Positions 11,107 to 23,442 of a DNA stretch of 64,000 bases are shown in pieces. Origin of the DNA: Blastocystis hominis (taxonomy: Eukaryota; Sar; Bigyra; Opalinata; Blastocystidae); NCBI RefSeq assembly GCF_000151665.1, contig NW_013171838.1, forward strand, positions 988,107 to 1,052,106, in the 5' to 3' direction. The notes below the pieces were generated by a model that was not told where the DNA came from, did no database searches, and was given only the letters and a program-made list of their open reading frames with translations. Positions within the stretch are counted from its first letter, which is position 1; each line of letters starts with the position of its first letter. A program made the translations under genes and the position numbers.

Positions 11107-14100
11107 ATGAGTGAAGTCTCCAAACTAGATGCCGTGCTTTCTTCAGCAGCGAACAAGTCGCCTGCTGAGGTACGCACCCCCAGCAACGTAAAGGAGTTGC
11201 AGGCCGCCCTTCAATTGATGTTCAAGGTAAATTCCTTTGCGGACCTTCCAGGATAGTTGTCATCAAAAATACCTAGTCAGAATGATTTTCTGTACTTCAA
11301 ATCCTTTCCCGAGTTTTCTACGATTTCGAGCGATATTAAGGGCAAGTCGTTAGCCGATCTGCAAATTTTGTTGAGTACCGTAGGCGTACTAAGGCCGCTG
11401 GACTCTTAGTACTTCCCGACGTTCTTTGAAGATTTGAACGAGATCGACATAAGGTTTGACGATCGTGACAACTATGCCTTGTTTGAAAGTTTTATTGCCG
11501 CAGTTTTCTCCTGCGTCCATCAGAATCTGGAGAAAGCTGCCTCCATCGAGCTGGACCCTGCGTTGTGTCAGCCCGACGTACCGCCCTTCGCCTCCTATCG
11601 ATCTCTAGACCCCCGTTCCATTCTACCAGCAAGTGGGAACATGTACTTTTCAGTTCCTTCCCTTCTTGCAATCGGCCGAAATCGAAAAGCCGCAGACGCA
11701 CTTCCAATCGCAGCCCAACAACAGCAGCTCCAATTTCGTGCCGTTGCTGCGCGAGAAGCACAACGCGAAGAGCGAGTTCAAGCTGATGGGCTGCGACGTG
11801 CTTCCGAACTGCTTCGTTCTCGAGGATTATTCGCGGCAGATCGGAATCGACCTCGTCAACCAGGAGCTTCACGGCTATCTCAACCCCTACACCTACGAGA
11901 TCAATCGTACTCGCCTCCTCCTTCTCGCCACGCTCACCGCTAGACGTTTGCTACCCCGACTTCGCAGATCAAAAACCCGATCAAATCGTCCCGCCTCCCG
12001 CTTTCAGCGTGGACGCTTGCCAGATCATCGACAGCGAGCCCGCGCTTTCCGAGCTGATCGCCTCGCTTCTCCGCGAGCGCTGCTTCGCGTTTTCGCTGCG
12101 CGAGCATTGCTATCGGTCCTATCTCGGATTCACCTGCGCGATTTCGGTAATCCCCGCGGGGAGGTGCGAGGTAGATCTCCACGGGGACGCGGGACTTCGT
12201 GATCGACGCGGTGCGGCTGCACGACTCGCTGTGGCGGCTGAACGAAGCGTTCAGCAACGAGAAAATCGTGAAGATTCTGGGCGAGGAGGACTCGCTTCTG
12301 CTGAAGCTGCAGCGCGATTTCGGGATTTACTGCGTCAATTTGTTCTCGATCCACGAAGCTGCGCGCGTGCTCTCGCTCCCCGATACGTCCTGCATCGGCG
12401 TGCTCGCGCACTACACCGGACGCTCGCTCCGGCCGCTCAGCCGACTCTGCGACTGGAGGTAGGCTCGGGGTTTTTCTGGAATTCCAGAATTCGGCCGTTT
12501 GCGAAGTGGATGGTGCAGGACGTGTGCGAAGCGGTGCATTTCCTCCCGTTCGTCTGCGACTGCATGAAGAAGCAGCTCGTCGAGAACTCTCCGCCCTCGC
12601 TGAACCTCGTAGGAGTTCGATTCCCGCGGGACGGGTAGATCCACGACGTGCTTGCCCGCGGGAATGAGTCGTGTTTGAAGTCGTTCGAGAAGCCGATCTA
12701 CTCGTTCGAGTACGGCAAGTGGCTGATCCCGAAGTGGTTCTGAAGAGAGTGGCTCACGCACAGGCTCGGCCTGCTCTTCAACAAGACGCAGAAGATGCTG
12801 TTCCTCTCGCTGACCTACTGGCGGGACATCCAGGCGCGTCTGTAGGCACTGATCGGGTTTTGAAGTCACCTCCAGCCTCGACGAATCGTGCGAATTCGTG
12901 CTCCCGCTCGATTGTTTCGTGCGGATTGTCTTCAACGCCCCCGCGGTTCCGTGGAGCCGGGTCCTGCGCGCGCGCTCCCCCGCGGTTCAGGCGTCCGCGG
13001 AGGTGCTGAAGGAGCTGGTGAAGCGCGTGCTGGAGATCAAAGACGGGAAGATGGCGGTGTACGCGATGATCGTCGAGGAGAGCGTGCGTCGGAGCATGGT
13101 AGGGAGTCCCGCGGGGATGTGAGGTAGCACTGCGAGGTGACGACGTGCCAGTGGAATCTGTCGGACAGTTTCCGCGTGGATCAGGTGGATTTGGGACGGC
13201 GATCGGAGGAGATCGTGCACGAGAACGAGCTGTTCGCGTGCGACTCGCAGGAAGGACTGCTGCAGCGCTTGCTGAACCACGGGACGTTCAAGCTGGTTCA
13301 TTGTGGAAACGTGGAAACGGGGTGAGGCGTAGCGAACCTGTCGAACGACGAGGGGTATCTGTATTATAACCCGTCGTCGCTGCCGTACAACGCGACGACG
13401 CCGCTGCGGAACTCGATTCCGTATCTGCCGATCGAGGTGGACGCGAAGGGCGTGCGGATCAGCAACGTGATCCCCGCGAAGTACGTCAACCGGCACATCC
13501 GCGAGTACGTGGAGCGCGTGAACGCGTCGCGGACGCCGCAGGACGTGGAGGAGATGCAGCAGATCAAATCGAGTCTGCAGCTGCCGACGATCGCGAAGAA
13601 TCTGATGATGCTGGGCTCCGTGCTGGAGGACGATATGATCTCGCTTTCTTCCGACGACGAGACCGTCCTCGACGACGAGCTGAAGCAGATCGCCGTGGAT
13701 TTGGCGTCCGAGGAGTACCAGCCGCACTACCCGCCTCGCACGCTCCGCGAGATCTACTCGCTGCCGCATAAGAACCGCGGGGATCTGAAGGACGGGCTGT
13801 CGATGAGCGTGAAGGAGCTGAACGAAGTGCTGGGCGTGGTGCAGAGCAGCGAGCTGACGCAGGACGACCTCGACGCGCTGCTCACCGAAAGCTCCACGGC
13901 GGAGATGAACGACGTGGAACCGTGGAAACGGGGTAACGCGTAGATGGAGTTCCTGGACGCGATCGGCTGGACGTCGAAGGCGGACGATCTGGAGAAAGTC
14001 TTCGCCGTAGACGACTGCTATCAGGTGGTAGCGGAGGAACGAGCGCAGGAGCGAGCGCAGGAGACAACGTAGAGACGAGAGAGAGGCGTGAGGAGCAGGC

Positions 14101-14379
14101 TGGAGAGCTATGCGAAGCTGATGGAGAGCCGGGGCGGCGGAGAGAAGGGAGAGATGGAGATGAACGGGTTTGGACAGGGCAATGGAGGACGCGGAGGAAA
14201 GGGAGGCAGACAAGGGTGGGAAGAAGGATGGGACGGTGATGTGTAGGAGACGATATGGACCGAGGGGAAGCAATAGTGGTGGTGGTGGTAGTAGTAATAG
14301 TAATGGTAATAGTAATAATGGTGGGAACAGTGGAAGTGGAAGTGGTAATAGGAACATGAATATGAATCCTCGAGGATAA
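11107..14379 (+). CDS. EXOSC10: Exosome 3'-5' exoribonuclease Rrp6/EXOSC10
   Basis: Nuclear exosome RNase D-family nuclease. Seen: PMC2NT-like start (NDFLYFKSFPEF, LFESFIAAVFSCVHQNLEKA); DEDD exonuclease domain with a PALSELIASLL lead, LREHCYRSYLGFTCAIS, DFVIDAVRLHDSLWRLNEAF, LLKLQRDFGIYCVNLFSIHE and the LCDWR/IRPF junction; HRDC-like region (NKTQKMLFLSLTYWRDIQAR, DESCEFVLPLDCFVRI); then a C-terminal RG/GN-rich tail (RRYGPRGSNSGGGG to NMNMNPRG). Where human EXOSC10 has the first acidic pair FAVDLEHH, this protein reads FAFSLREH, so the first two DEDD acids look replaced. About 13 introns, many exactly 30 nt; two of them (13313-13342 and 13914-13943) are nearly identical to each other. TAA at 14377-14379, TGTTTGTTTG about 47 nt later. 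Markedly GC-rich. Confidence 0.87.
13313..13342 (+). other. 30-nt intron of Rrp6, twin of the intron at 13914
   Basis: GT-AG, 30 nt, differing from 13914-13943 at only three positions by hand alignment. Its removal joins LVHC to NLSNDEGYLYYN in frame. Confidence 0.75.
13914..13943 (+). other. 30-nt intron of Rrp6, twin of the intron at 13313
   Basis: GT-AG, 30 nt, 27 of 30 bases the same as 13313-13342, both with a GTGGAA(A/C)CGTGGAAACGGGG core. Its removal joins STAEMND to MEFLDAIGW. Confidence 0.75.
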
Positions 14380-14505
14380 GTGAAGTTGGGAGGTGAAAGA
14401 AGAAGAAGAGGAGGAAAACGAAAAGGCGTGTTTGTTTGAAAAAGGCTCGATTTGGGGAATTTTTATTTTTTTAAGATCTAGATTCACTTATTGATTTACT
14501 AAATA

Positions 14506-16350
<1,845 letters not shown>

Positions 16351-16805
16351 GGGGTTGAGTGCGAGGCCTTTGCTGTGTTTGTGGGGTGTTTGTTGAATAA
16401 AGGAGTGGGAAGAGAGAGAGAGAGAGAAGGGGACGTTGATGCGACCAGGGGATTTTCAGAGAAGAGAAGAAGAAAGCATCCAAAATAGGAGAAGATGGAT
16501 TGAAGTATTCACCATTCAAAATACAGACCGAAGTGGAAGTGATGAATACAACAAACACAGAATAACAAAGATCAGAATGTTAACCATATACAATAATTAT
16601 AGTTATCACTATAATAAACCGCCATAAACTTATTTGGAGTAAAACAATTAGATACTTGAGGAAAACAGAATATAACAAAATGGTCAGCGTTTTTGATAGT
16701 ATTCATATAGAAATAGCATAAACATTTATAGATTCGATAAAACAATCCAGAGAATCCAGGTATTTACTCCATGATTACGTTACTAGTAAAAAGAAGAAGA
16801 TTTCC
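16351..16805. other. Intergenic, kinase 3' end to MORN-LRR start
   Basis: Holds TGTTTGTT near 16386 (3' end signal of the kinase), a short GA run near 16410, then AT-rich DNA. A short frame opens at an ATG near 16680 (MVSVFDSIHIEIA) upstream of the next gene and could be a 5' exon; I cannot support it further. Confidence 0.5.
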
Positions 16806-18608
16806 ATGAACGGAGTTCAATATGAAGTGACTCTATATCAAGGAAACCATTCAAACGAATATTTGTTGAGTGAAATCAAAAATGGTAAAGTTGAAGGCCG
16901 TTGTCAGTTATTCAATCGTGGAATCCTGAGTCTATCATGGATGATGAAAAATGGTAAACGAATAGGTGAAATAACTGAATATGAGAATGGTAAGGCATTA
17001 CAAAGAGAAAACTGGAATTCCATCCTTGGAAATAATGGAGATCGAAGAATGATCGAAAACGGTAAAGAAGGATTGATAATGGCAATTCGATGTAAGTGTA
17101 AACATGAAATGGGTGAAGAGAATGATGTGGTGATCTATCGAGGCGGATTTGATAAAGAAATGAATCGAAATGGTTATGGAGTGGAATATGAAATAGAAAA
17201 TGGAAAAGAGAAGATTGAAGGGTATTGGATAAAAGACAAATTGATTCGAATCATTCGTGAATTTGATGCTGAAACTAACACTATGGTCGAATATGCTGAA
17301 AACAATGGTGAGGATGGGAATGGGAATATGGATTTATTGAATCGAGTTCCCATCTATGTTGGAGGATATTGTATAGAAAATGGTAAATATGTACGAAATG
17401 GAGTGGGATATTTGATTGATGAAACAAGCAGAACAGCAATTCGTGAAAGTGAGTGGGAACATGGAGAGGAAAGGCAATGTGTCGCTACTTTATATAAAGG
17501 TTGGTATGTTGGAGGAATGAAAGAAACTGATAAATGTGTTTTGTCAAATCAAAATCAAAATCAAAATCGAATTGAATTGAAATCTAATCCAATTGTACAC
17601 GTTCCTCCCAAACGAATGAAGATATACAATAGTGAAGAATTATTTGAAATGGATTTGAAAGTAGAGGAATTGGTGATTTGTTCAGGCAGCTGTAATGATT
17701 TATATAAATTGGATTTGCGAAGATACAAATCGCTGCAATCAATCGAGATTGGCAATGACTGTTTTGAATCAGTGCAAGTATTCAAAATCTGTGAATTGAA
17801 TCGATTAAAAACATTGATAATTGGCGAGAATTCCTTTAATCATAAAATAAAGTGCGATGACGATGAAAACATGGGATCATTCACCATTTTGAATTGTGAG
17901 TCATTGGAATCTATTGAAATTGCGGAAAATAGTTTTCGTGGTTATAATGGAGAATTTTATATGTTTAATCTGCCGCAATTACAGTCCATTAAAATTGGTA
18001 TTATTGGATCAAGAGCAAGCAGTTTTCCACATTTCTCATTTCATATTCGAAGTAATGATATGATATTGTATATTTGATTGATTAGATCTTCCAAGTCTGC
18101 AATCCATTACACTTGGTGATTGGGCATTTTATGATTCCTCTTTTACATTGCTGGAAAGTATTATGTAAATTTGAATAGAATAATTGGTATAGATCTTCCA
18201 TCATTACAATCCATTAAACTTGGTTATAGAGCACTTTGTGGACATGATAGTGTTCGTTCATCTTCATTGTTTATGGTCGGTATGGATGAAATCTTTGAAA
18301 TCCTTGAACGTAGATCTTCCAAATCTTACATCCATCATTTCTGAAGAAGGAAGCTTTTTGTGTTCTTCAATGGTGACCTTAAATAGTATTTTTAAGTATT
18401 GAGTAGTAATTGTATATAGATATTCCAAATCTTCAAATTGTCAAATTACCTTGTTCATTCCAGTGTGTTCAATATAAATCTATTGAGAGTATTATAAGAT
18501 GACATGATTTCATTCATAGATGTTTCTCCTCTTCTTGCTAATCTTGTCAAGGCGTCCATTTCTCTATTCCCAGAGATTGATTCAGATGAAATATTATATA
18601 CACAATGA
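16806..18608 (+). CDS. MORN/leucine-rich-repeat family protein (copy 2)
   Basis: A long first exon (16806-18051) carries MORN-like repeats (YRGGFDKEMNRNGYGVEYE, YVGGYCIENGKYVRNGVGY, LYKGWYVGG) and then LRR_5-type repeats (LQSIEIGNDCFESVQVFKIC, LNRLKTLIIGENSF, FTILNCESLESIEIAENSF). Mini-exons follow, each opening with G|AT-CTT-CC: 18086-18157 (72 nt), 18193 onward, then DLPNLTSIISEEGS, DIPNLQIVKLP and the closing DVSPLLANLVKASISLFPE with TGA at 18606-18608. No signal peptide is obvious and no membrane segment is seen, unlike copy 4. Function unknown; MORN repeats often contact membranes or other proteins and LRRs bind ligands. AT-rich relative to the neighbouring kinase. Confidence 0.7.
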
Positions 18609-19532
18609 TTATGAAAGAATGTGGTTGATTGATTGTTTTTTCCAATACATATTCCAATATCTTTGTTATTCCATATCCAACATATCAGAAATGTGAAATA
18701 TAGATCAATCATTGTCTATCATCTATTTAGGTCGATAGTTTCCTCATACTACTTATTCTGTGATTATAATGATTGTAATACTTTTCTTTTTCTCTTTATT
18801 GTGTGTTACCTTTATGTATTATCAACCATGTATCGTTTTGGTACTTCACATTTCACATAATACTTCTAATCTGGTATTGTCTTGATTTTTGTTACGTTGT
18901 ATCACTTATGGTGTTACCTTAATTGCCAAAAGACCATTAACCTTGAGAGTATTCGTGAACACAACTATAATGTTTTCCATTTGTATTACGTTGCTTCTCT
19001 CAAATATACAGTATGATATTTAAAAAATACTTTTAGTCTCATTACATATCAAATCTTTTAAGATCCCTCAGGATCTATTCTGATAGTGGCTTACACAGTA
19101 TCTGATTGTTGTATATTGTTGAATTGCTTAACTAATATTTCCGTTTGTCTCATACACCACTCTGCGGTACATACATTCGATGAATACGATCAATGAAAAC
19201 ATACATATCTGCGTATTACAAAACATCATCGGTCTGTGCTTGAATTATATGTCAGTCGTCAATATGCTCGTTTCCTTTAGCATAATATAACAACTATGTG
19301 AAAATAGATAAACACTCACCATCGAAAGGTTTGCACATATTGTTATCCTTTTCTCTGTTTCATTTTTCCTTACACCGAGTGATATTTCTCGTAATATCGA
19401 TTCTAAAGTTGTCTATTTCCAACAAAACCAGAAAAATAACTCATTCATTTACCTAGTATACACTTCTTTGCAATACATATATTTGGCTCTATTACTTTCC
19501 TTCAAATAGCAACACATCTAGAATAGCAACAG
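18609..19532. other. AT-rich intergenic stretch
   Basis: About 920 bp with only short, unconvincing frames on either strand. It separates the MORN-LRR gene from the convergent acyltransferase-like gene. I see no RNA gene or repeat here. Confidence 0.5.
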
Positions 19533-21032
19533 TTATTTTGAAACGATATTTGAATTCGCTTCGATTAAAGTGGACATCAATTGGATTTCTTGCTTGTTAC
19601 CAATTTGAGTGCGTCGAGGAGCATCCGTCGTCTCCGGATTCTTCTCGCCCATATCTACTTCAACCATTTGAACTTCAGTAGACAGGTTTTTCTTTGCTTT
19701 GGTCTCATCCGATTCAATAATCTCCTTCTCCAGCTCGTTTATCGGTCCATAAATGATCTTTTGATTGCTGGCCTTCCAATCCACCTCCTCTTTTCGGTTA
19801 AATAACCACGATAAGATCCATGCGATCGTTCGCTCACTACTGAATCGGAACTGGATCTTCTCCCAGAAAGTAATTATGTACAAGTCCACAATCAGATTCA
19901 CGATCATAAAAACTCCAACAGCCCAGAAGCTCCACAGCGACTCCTTCTTTTCCAAGTCATAAGGAAAACCAACCACCACGATAAAGAACTTCCGAATCTG
20001 TCGAGAAACCCAAGTTTCCCAAATGTAACAAGACAATGATACACAGCTAATTCGTCTCAAAAACGTAACATGCTTGTTGAATTGGTATCGCTTCAAAAGA
20101 GGACGCGATTCGTTGTCTGATAGATGCGATGCAAATACAATCACCAGACACTCGAAACCCAACTCACAGAAACGGACAAAACTTGGCTTTCTGTGGCTTA
20201 AAACGTTATTAAAGGGATCCGGATCTGTTACGAGATATAAAATAGCCACTGCAACAGCTATACCCATCATGCTACTTGCGTAAATCCAAAGAGGTTTCCA
20301 TAATTTTGTACTCACCATGATTATTGCAATACACCCACCCACTAATCCAAAGGGAAAACACTGCGCTATCATGAAACTTCCTTTCCCGAACTTGCTGCAA
20401 ATAATTCCCAAGAAGTTAAATTCATATTTGAAGAGCCATTCAGCCAGCATCACAAAAAAGTCGGCAATTGGTAAATAGAAAAATAAAAGAAGAACAGCAA
20501 TTGCAGAAAGGATTACCACTTGGCGCTTATAATCCTTCCGAGCCCAAGGAATGCGTCGGACCAAATACACAGAAACCGGGACCAGTAAACCACAAGCTCC
20601 GATCGAATCCAGCGTACCCCCGTCCGTTCCGAGTTCAACTTGAGGGAAGCGGATGGACATGGTTTGAAAAATGCCATACTCCTGCCACCAATTTTTAAAG
20701 AATATCTCAACAAACTTGAGGACAATAGCAAAGGCAAATCGATATAGAAAGTAGCTCATCACAGCTCCTTTTCCTTTACTCTCTATTCGAATGATGTTCA
20801 TAGTACACGTCATGGATGTAATGAACGTGAAAAATAACCCCATAAGGCAGATAAGTGCTAAGGGCGCTAATACAACTATTACAGCGATTGGAATTCGCTG
20901 GATATAGTGGAGTTCAATATCGTGATTCCAGTCACAAATACCAGCCTCAAATGTGTGAGCAAGTAGCATACCCAGAATAGCCAGGCCTTTTCCGTAATCA
21001 CATGCATAAACTCGCTTGGATACCATATTCAC
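19533..21032 (-). CDS. Intronless multi-pass membrane protein, acyltransferase-like
   Basis: A single uninterrupted frame of 499 codons, unusual in a window where almost every gene is spliced. It has roughly ten hydrophobic segments (e.g. IPIAVIVVLAPLALICLMGL, YKRQVVILSAIAVLLLFFYL) and a charged cytosolic tail of about 70 residues. The N-terminus, DYGKGLAILGMLLAHTFEAG, resembles the first helix of membrane acyltransferases (HGSNAT/acyltransferase-3-like families), where a conserved His follows the helix. That similarity is short, so the class is inference. Starts at ATG 21032 (or the second Met two codons in). Lack of introns and its position beside the MORN-LRR island make horizontal origin or retroposition possible. 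Confidence 0.6.
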   Translation of the reverse strand: MNMVSKRVYACDYGKGLAILGMLLAHTFEAGICDWNHDIELHYIQRIPIAVIVVLAPLALICLMGLFFTFITSMTCTMNIIRIESKGKGAVMSYFLYRFAFAIVLKFVEIFFKNWWQEYGIFQTMSIRFPQVELGTDGGTLDSIGACGLLVPVSVYLVRRIPWARKDYKRQVVILSAIAVLLLFFYLPIADFFVMLAEWLFKYEFNFLGIICSKFGKGSFMIAQCFPFGLVGGCIAIIMVSTKLWKPLWIYASSMMGIAVAVAILYLVTDPDPFNNVLSHRKPSFVRFCELGFECLVIVFASHLSDNESRPLLKRYQFNKHVTFLRRISCVSLSCYIWETWVSRQIRKFFIVVVGFPYDLEKKESLWSFWAVGVFMIVNLIVDLYIITFWEKIQFRFSSERTIAWILSWLFNRKEEVDWKASNQKIIYGPINELEKEIIESDETKAKKNLSTEVQMVEVDMGEKNPETTDAPRRTQIGNKQEIQLMSTLIEANSNIVSK

Positions 21033-21638
21033 AGGATCAACTCAGCAATACAGTAATTATGAATAAGAAGAAATGAAACGCCCATTAGTGAGTTCTAAAT
21101 TTGAACGGATGTAATAGAAAGCTTGATCAATAAATAGATGGTTCCATAAACTCATAGAGCTGTAGAAGGTTTGGAAGATCACGAACTCATAATTGGGTCA
21201 TTCTCCATTATCATAATTATATCGGTAAGACTCAGTAATCTGTGGATAAAACGAATTGGTTGTTTTCTATCCCCTGATATTTGCAGATTCATTGTCTATG
21301 ATATCTTATTTCTCAAATTGTTCGAAATCGTCTATTATCACGATTGGGATGAATAATAGCAGAATTACAGAACTGTTTACAACTTCTACAGAAGTATGGG
21401 TATTGTGTTCCTTCATAAAAATAATCCTATTTCTTTAAGAGATTCAAAATCATGAATTACAGGATGAAGAGGAAAATAGTTTTCCATACTATAATTGTGA
21501 GTAATATTGGCGAAAGGATTCATTTTTCAAAAACGAGATTCTGAGAAAGAATTCTGTCTTTCCTTTTCTCTATTTCGCATTTCTATTCTGTCTGGAATAA
21601 GAAAATGAAGAAATAGGACGACAAAGAAAAGTTTGAGA
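21033..21638. other. Divergent promoter region and possible unresolved small gene
   Basis: On the plus strand there are coding-looking scraps, LEDHELIIGSFSIIIII near 21171 and an acidic run EIQNHELQDEEENSFPYYN near 21440-21490, separated by possible introns. I could not join them in one frame, and no family is recognised. Otherwise AT-rich. Confidence 0.3.
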
Positions 21639-21943
21639 ATGAGCTCCTACGCTGAGAAGAAGAGAAAACTCCAGGAAGAAGAAGAAAAGGCAAAGGCTGT
21701 GGTGTCTGTAATCGTGCAGTTCCAAACGGCTGATGTACTACAAAGAGTGTTACTTTGATGTAGGGAGAGCGTAAGGGTCCTCAGATCGATATCCCAAGTA
21801 ACTCTACACCTTCTCAGTTGGAGGAGTTACTAAATGAACTCCTTGAGTCCGAAGAGACGGTTCCATTCGCCTTTTACATAGATAAATCTGAAATATCGAG
21901 TTCTGTAAATGAACTTACCTTTGTTGCAGATTCTTCACTCTGA
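21639..21943 (+). CDS. NLE-domain-only protein, Notchless N-terminus without WD40 repeats
   Basis: After one 29-nt intron (about 21730-21758) the protein reads SVIVQFQTADGERKGPQIDI then PSNSTPSQLEELLNELLESEETVPFAFYI, a good match to the ubiquitin-like NLE domain at the start of Notchless (NLE1/Rsa4), the ribosome-assembly factor that docks on the Rea1 AAA ATPase. In Notchless a WD40 propeller follows directly. Here the frame ends at TGA 21941-21943, and I find no WD repeats in the next kilobase, which holds other genes on both strands. Either a truncated gene relic or a free-standing NLE adaptor. A 25-nt GT-AG gap near 21905 could add a few residues but not a propeller. Confidence 0.55.
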
Positions 21944-22060
21944 TAATGTAAGATATCATTTGTACTCAATGCTGCCGCTTTTCCTTCTATCTGTACCTAC
22001 AATGTTTTTACCTTATATAAACCCTATTGTCGTAATACTTACATAGATTAACAAATAAAC

Positions 22061-22335
22061 CATATCAAAGTGATTCTGTTTTCTACTCGTTTCTTTCCCT
22101 TATTTTTCGTTTGCTTCAAAACGTAGCAATGCTGTAATCATACCAATGAATATTTCAAATTACGATGAGCAGATTTTTGTGTGTGTAAGATACATTCTGT
22201 TCTGCTTAACAGCAATAAAATCAATTCTGTCCCCATAATATTAATCAAGGTTGTGGAACAATCTATACCACTTATCCCAACGCCATAGAAATACTCTAGA
22301 AATGAAATAGAAAGTGGGAGTTGAATCTTTAACAT
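22061..22335 (-). CDS. Small hypothetical protein, divergent from MEMO1
   Basis: Starts MLKIQLPLSISFLEYFYGVG, continues INIMGTELILLLLSRTECIL, and a 30-nt GT-AG intron joins NLKYSL to QTKNKGKKRVENRITLI. The last codons are TTG ATA TG, 3 nt before TATTTGTT (a one-base variant of the usual motif), so the stop is probably completed by poly(A). Basic C-terminus, hydrophobic centre; an Sm/LSm-like fold crossed my mind but I cannot support it. The start lies only 22 bp from the MEMO1 ATG on the other strand. Confidence 0.4.
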
Positions 22336-22357
22336 TTATTTGTTTATTCCAAGAATA

Positions 22358-23422
22358 ATGTCTATTATACGACACGCCAAATTTGCTGGATCGTGGTACG
22401 TTCAATGGACATAGTGTCTATGCGATAGGTACCCCAAACAGCAATCCGTAGTAAAGGAAATGATTTCTGGTATTTTTCTTTCCTCCTATTTGTCTTATGT
22501 TTAGAATGGTTCTCGGATGTCACGATCAAGGAAAAAGAAACCATCAAAGGAATCGTGGTTCCTCACGCTGGCTGGGTGTATTCTTTTTGTTTAGGCTCTC
22601 TTGTTAGATACTCCGGTAGAATTGCGGCCGAGTCTTTCGCTCACCTGCAAAATCAATCTGTGGAACGTGTATTTGTGCTGGGCCCTTGCCACCGATACTA
22701 TTCTCAGTGGGAAATCTTCTTCCAATCGACAGTAGAAAGTGCATGCTTACTCAAGCTACCAAAGTGGAAACTCCTCTCGGAGATCTCGACGTTGATACGG
22801 AAGCAATCACAAAGTTGAAAGAATCTGTCTATGAAAAGTTGGGTTGTTCATTTGCAGAATCTCTTCGGCTCTTGCAGCATGCGAGACGAAGAAAACGAGC
22901 ACAGCCTTGAAATCGAGCTTCCCTTCGTCTACCACCTCTTCGGATCGCGCGCCAAGGTGGTGTTAATGATGGTGGGCGCGGTTTCATCGAGCTACAAATC
23001 CAAAATAGCTCCGTTCCTCTCTCTCTTTTTTATCTTTTATACCATAGAGTCTTAGCGCCATTCCTCACCGACCCCAAAACGGTCTTCGTAATAAGCTCCG
23101 ATTTCTGCCATTGGGGCTACAACTTCGATTTCCTCTACTACAAGGATCGCTCCAAGCCGATCTGGCAGAACATCGAGGAGCTGGACAAGCGCGGCGCGGC
23201 GCTGATCGAGCAGCAGTCGGCCGACGCGTTCGCGGAGTACATCGAGGACACGGACAACACGATCTGCGGTCACAACTGCATCGAGATCTTCCTGCGCGCG
23301 CTGGCGGCGAGCGGCCTGCAGACGACGACGCGGATGCTGCGGTACGGGCAGAGCAGCCGCGCGGAGAGCATGGCGGACAGCAGTGTGAGCTATTGCGCGC
23401 TGAAGACAGCGCTGAATGCGTG
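22358..23422 (+). CDS. MEMO1: MEMO1 family protein
   Basis: Extradiol-dioxygenase-fold protein; in animals it acts in cell motility signalling and binds copper or iron. Seen: MSIIRHAKFAGSWYP start, IKGIVVPHAGWVYS, VERVFVLGPCHRYYS, RDEENEHSLEIELPFVYHLF, KTVFVISSDFCHWGYNFDF, DNTICGHNCIEIFLRAL and the ending MADSSVSYC. The metal-ligand-like residues of the family (the His in HAG, the H in EHSIE, SDFCHWG, TICGH) are present. Introns are 24-36 nt, one 30 nt near 22584. The junction between SSSYKSKIAPF and LTDPKTVF has no GT donor that restores frame; a non-canonical border or a sequence error is possible. The frame ends at TG, 3 nt before TGTTTGTT (23426-23433). Confidence 0.88.
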
Positions 23423-23425
23423 GAT

Positions 23426-23442
23426 TGTTTGTTGCTCAAACA
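23426..23442. terminator. Back-to-back 3'-end motifs shared by convergent MEMO1 and RagA
   Basis: Plus strand TGTTTGTT (23426-23433) serves MEMO1. One base later CTCAAACA (23435-23442) reads TGTTTGAG on the minus strand, the same variant that follows zuotin, and lies at the end of RagA. Seventeen bases appear to define both 3' ends. Confidence 0.55.

Noticed and set aside
12987-14357. 456-codon minus-strand frame opposite Rrp6
   Set aside because: Antisense shadow of GC-rich coding DNA; the plus strand holds the Rrp6 HRDC and tail exons.
22007-22030. CRISPR array or phage-like elements
   Set aside because: No direct repeats with regular spacers anywhere; the window is eukaryotic nuclear DNA.
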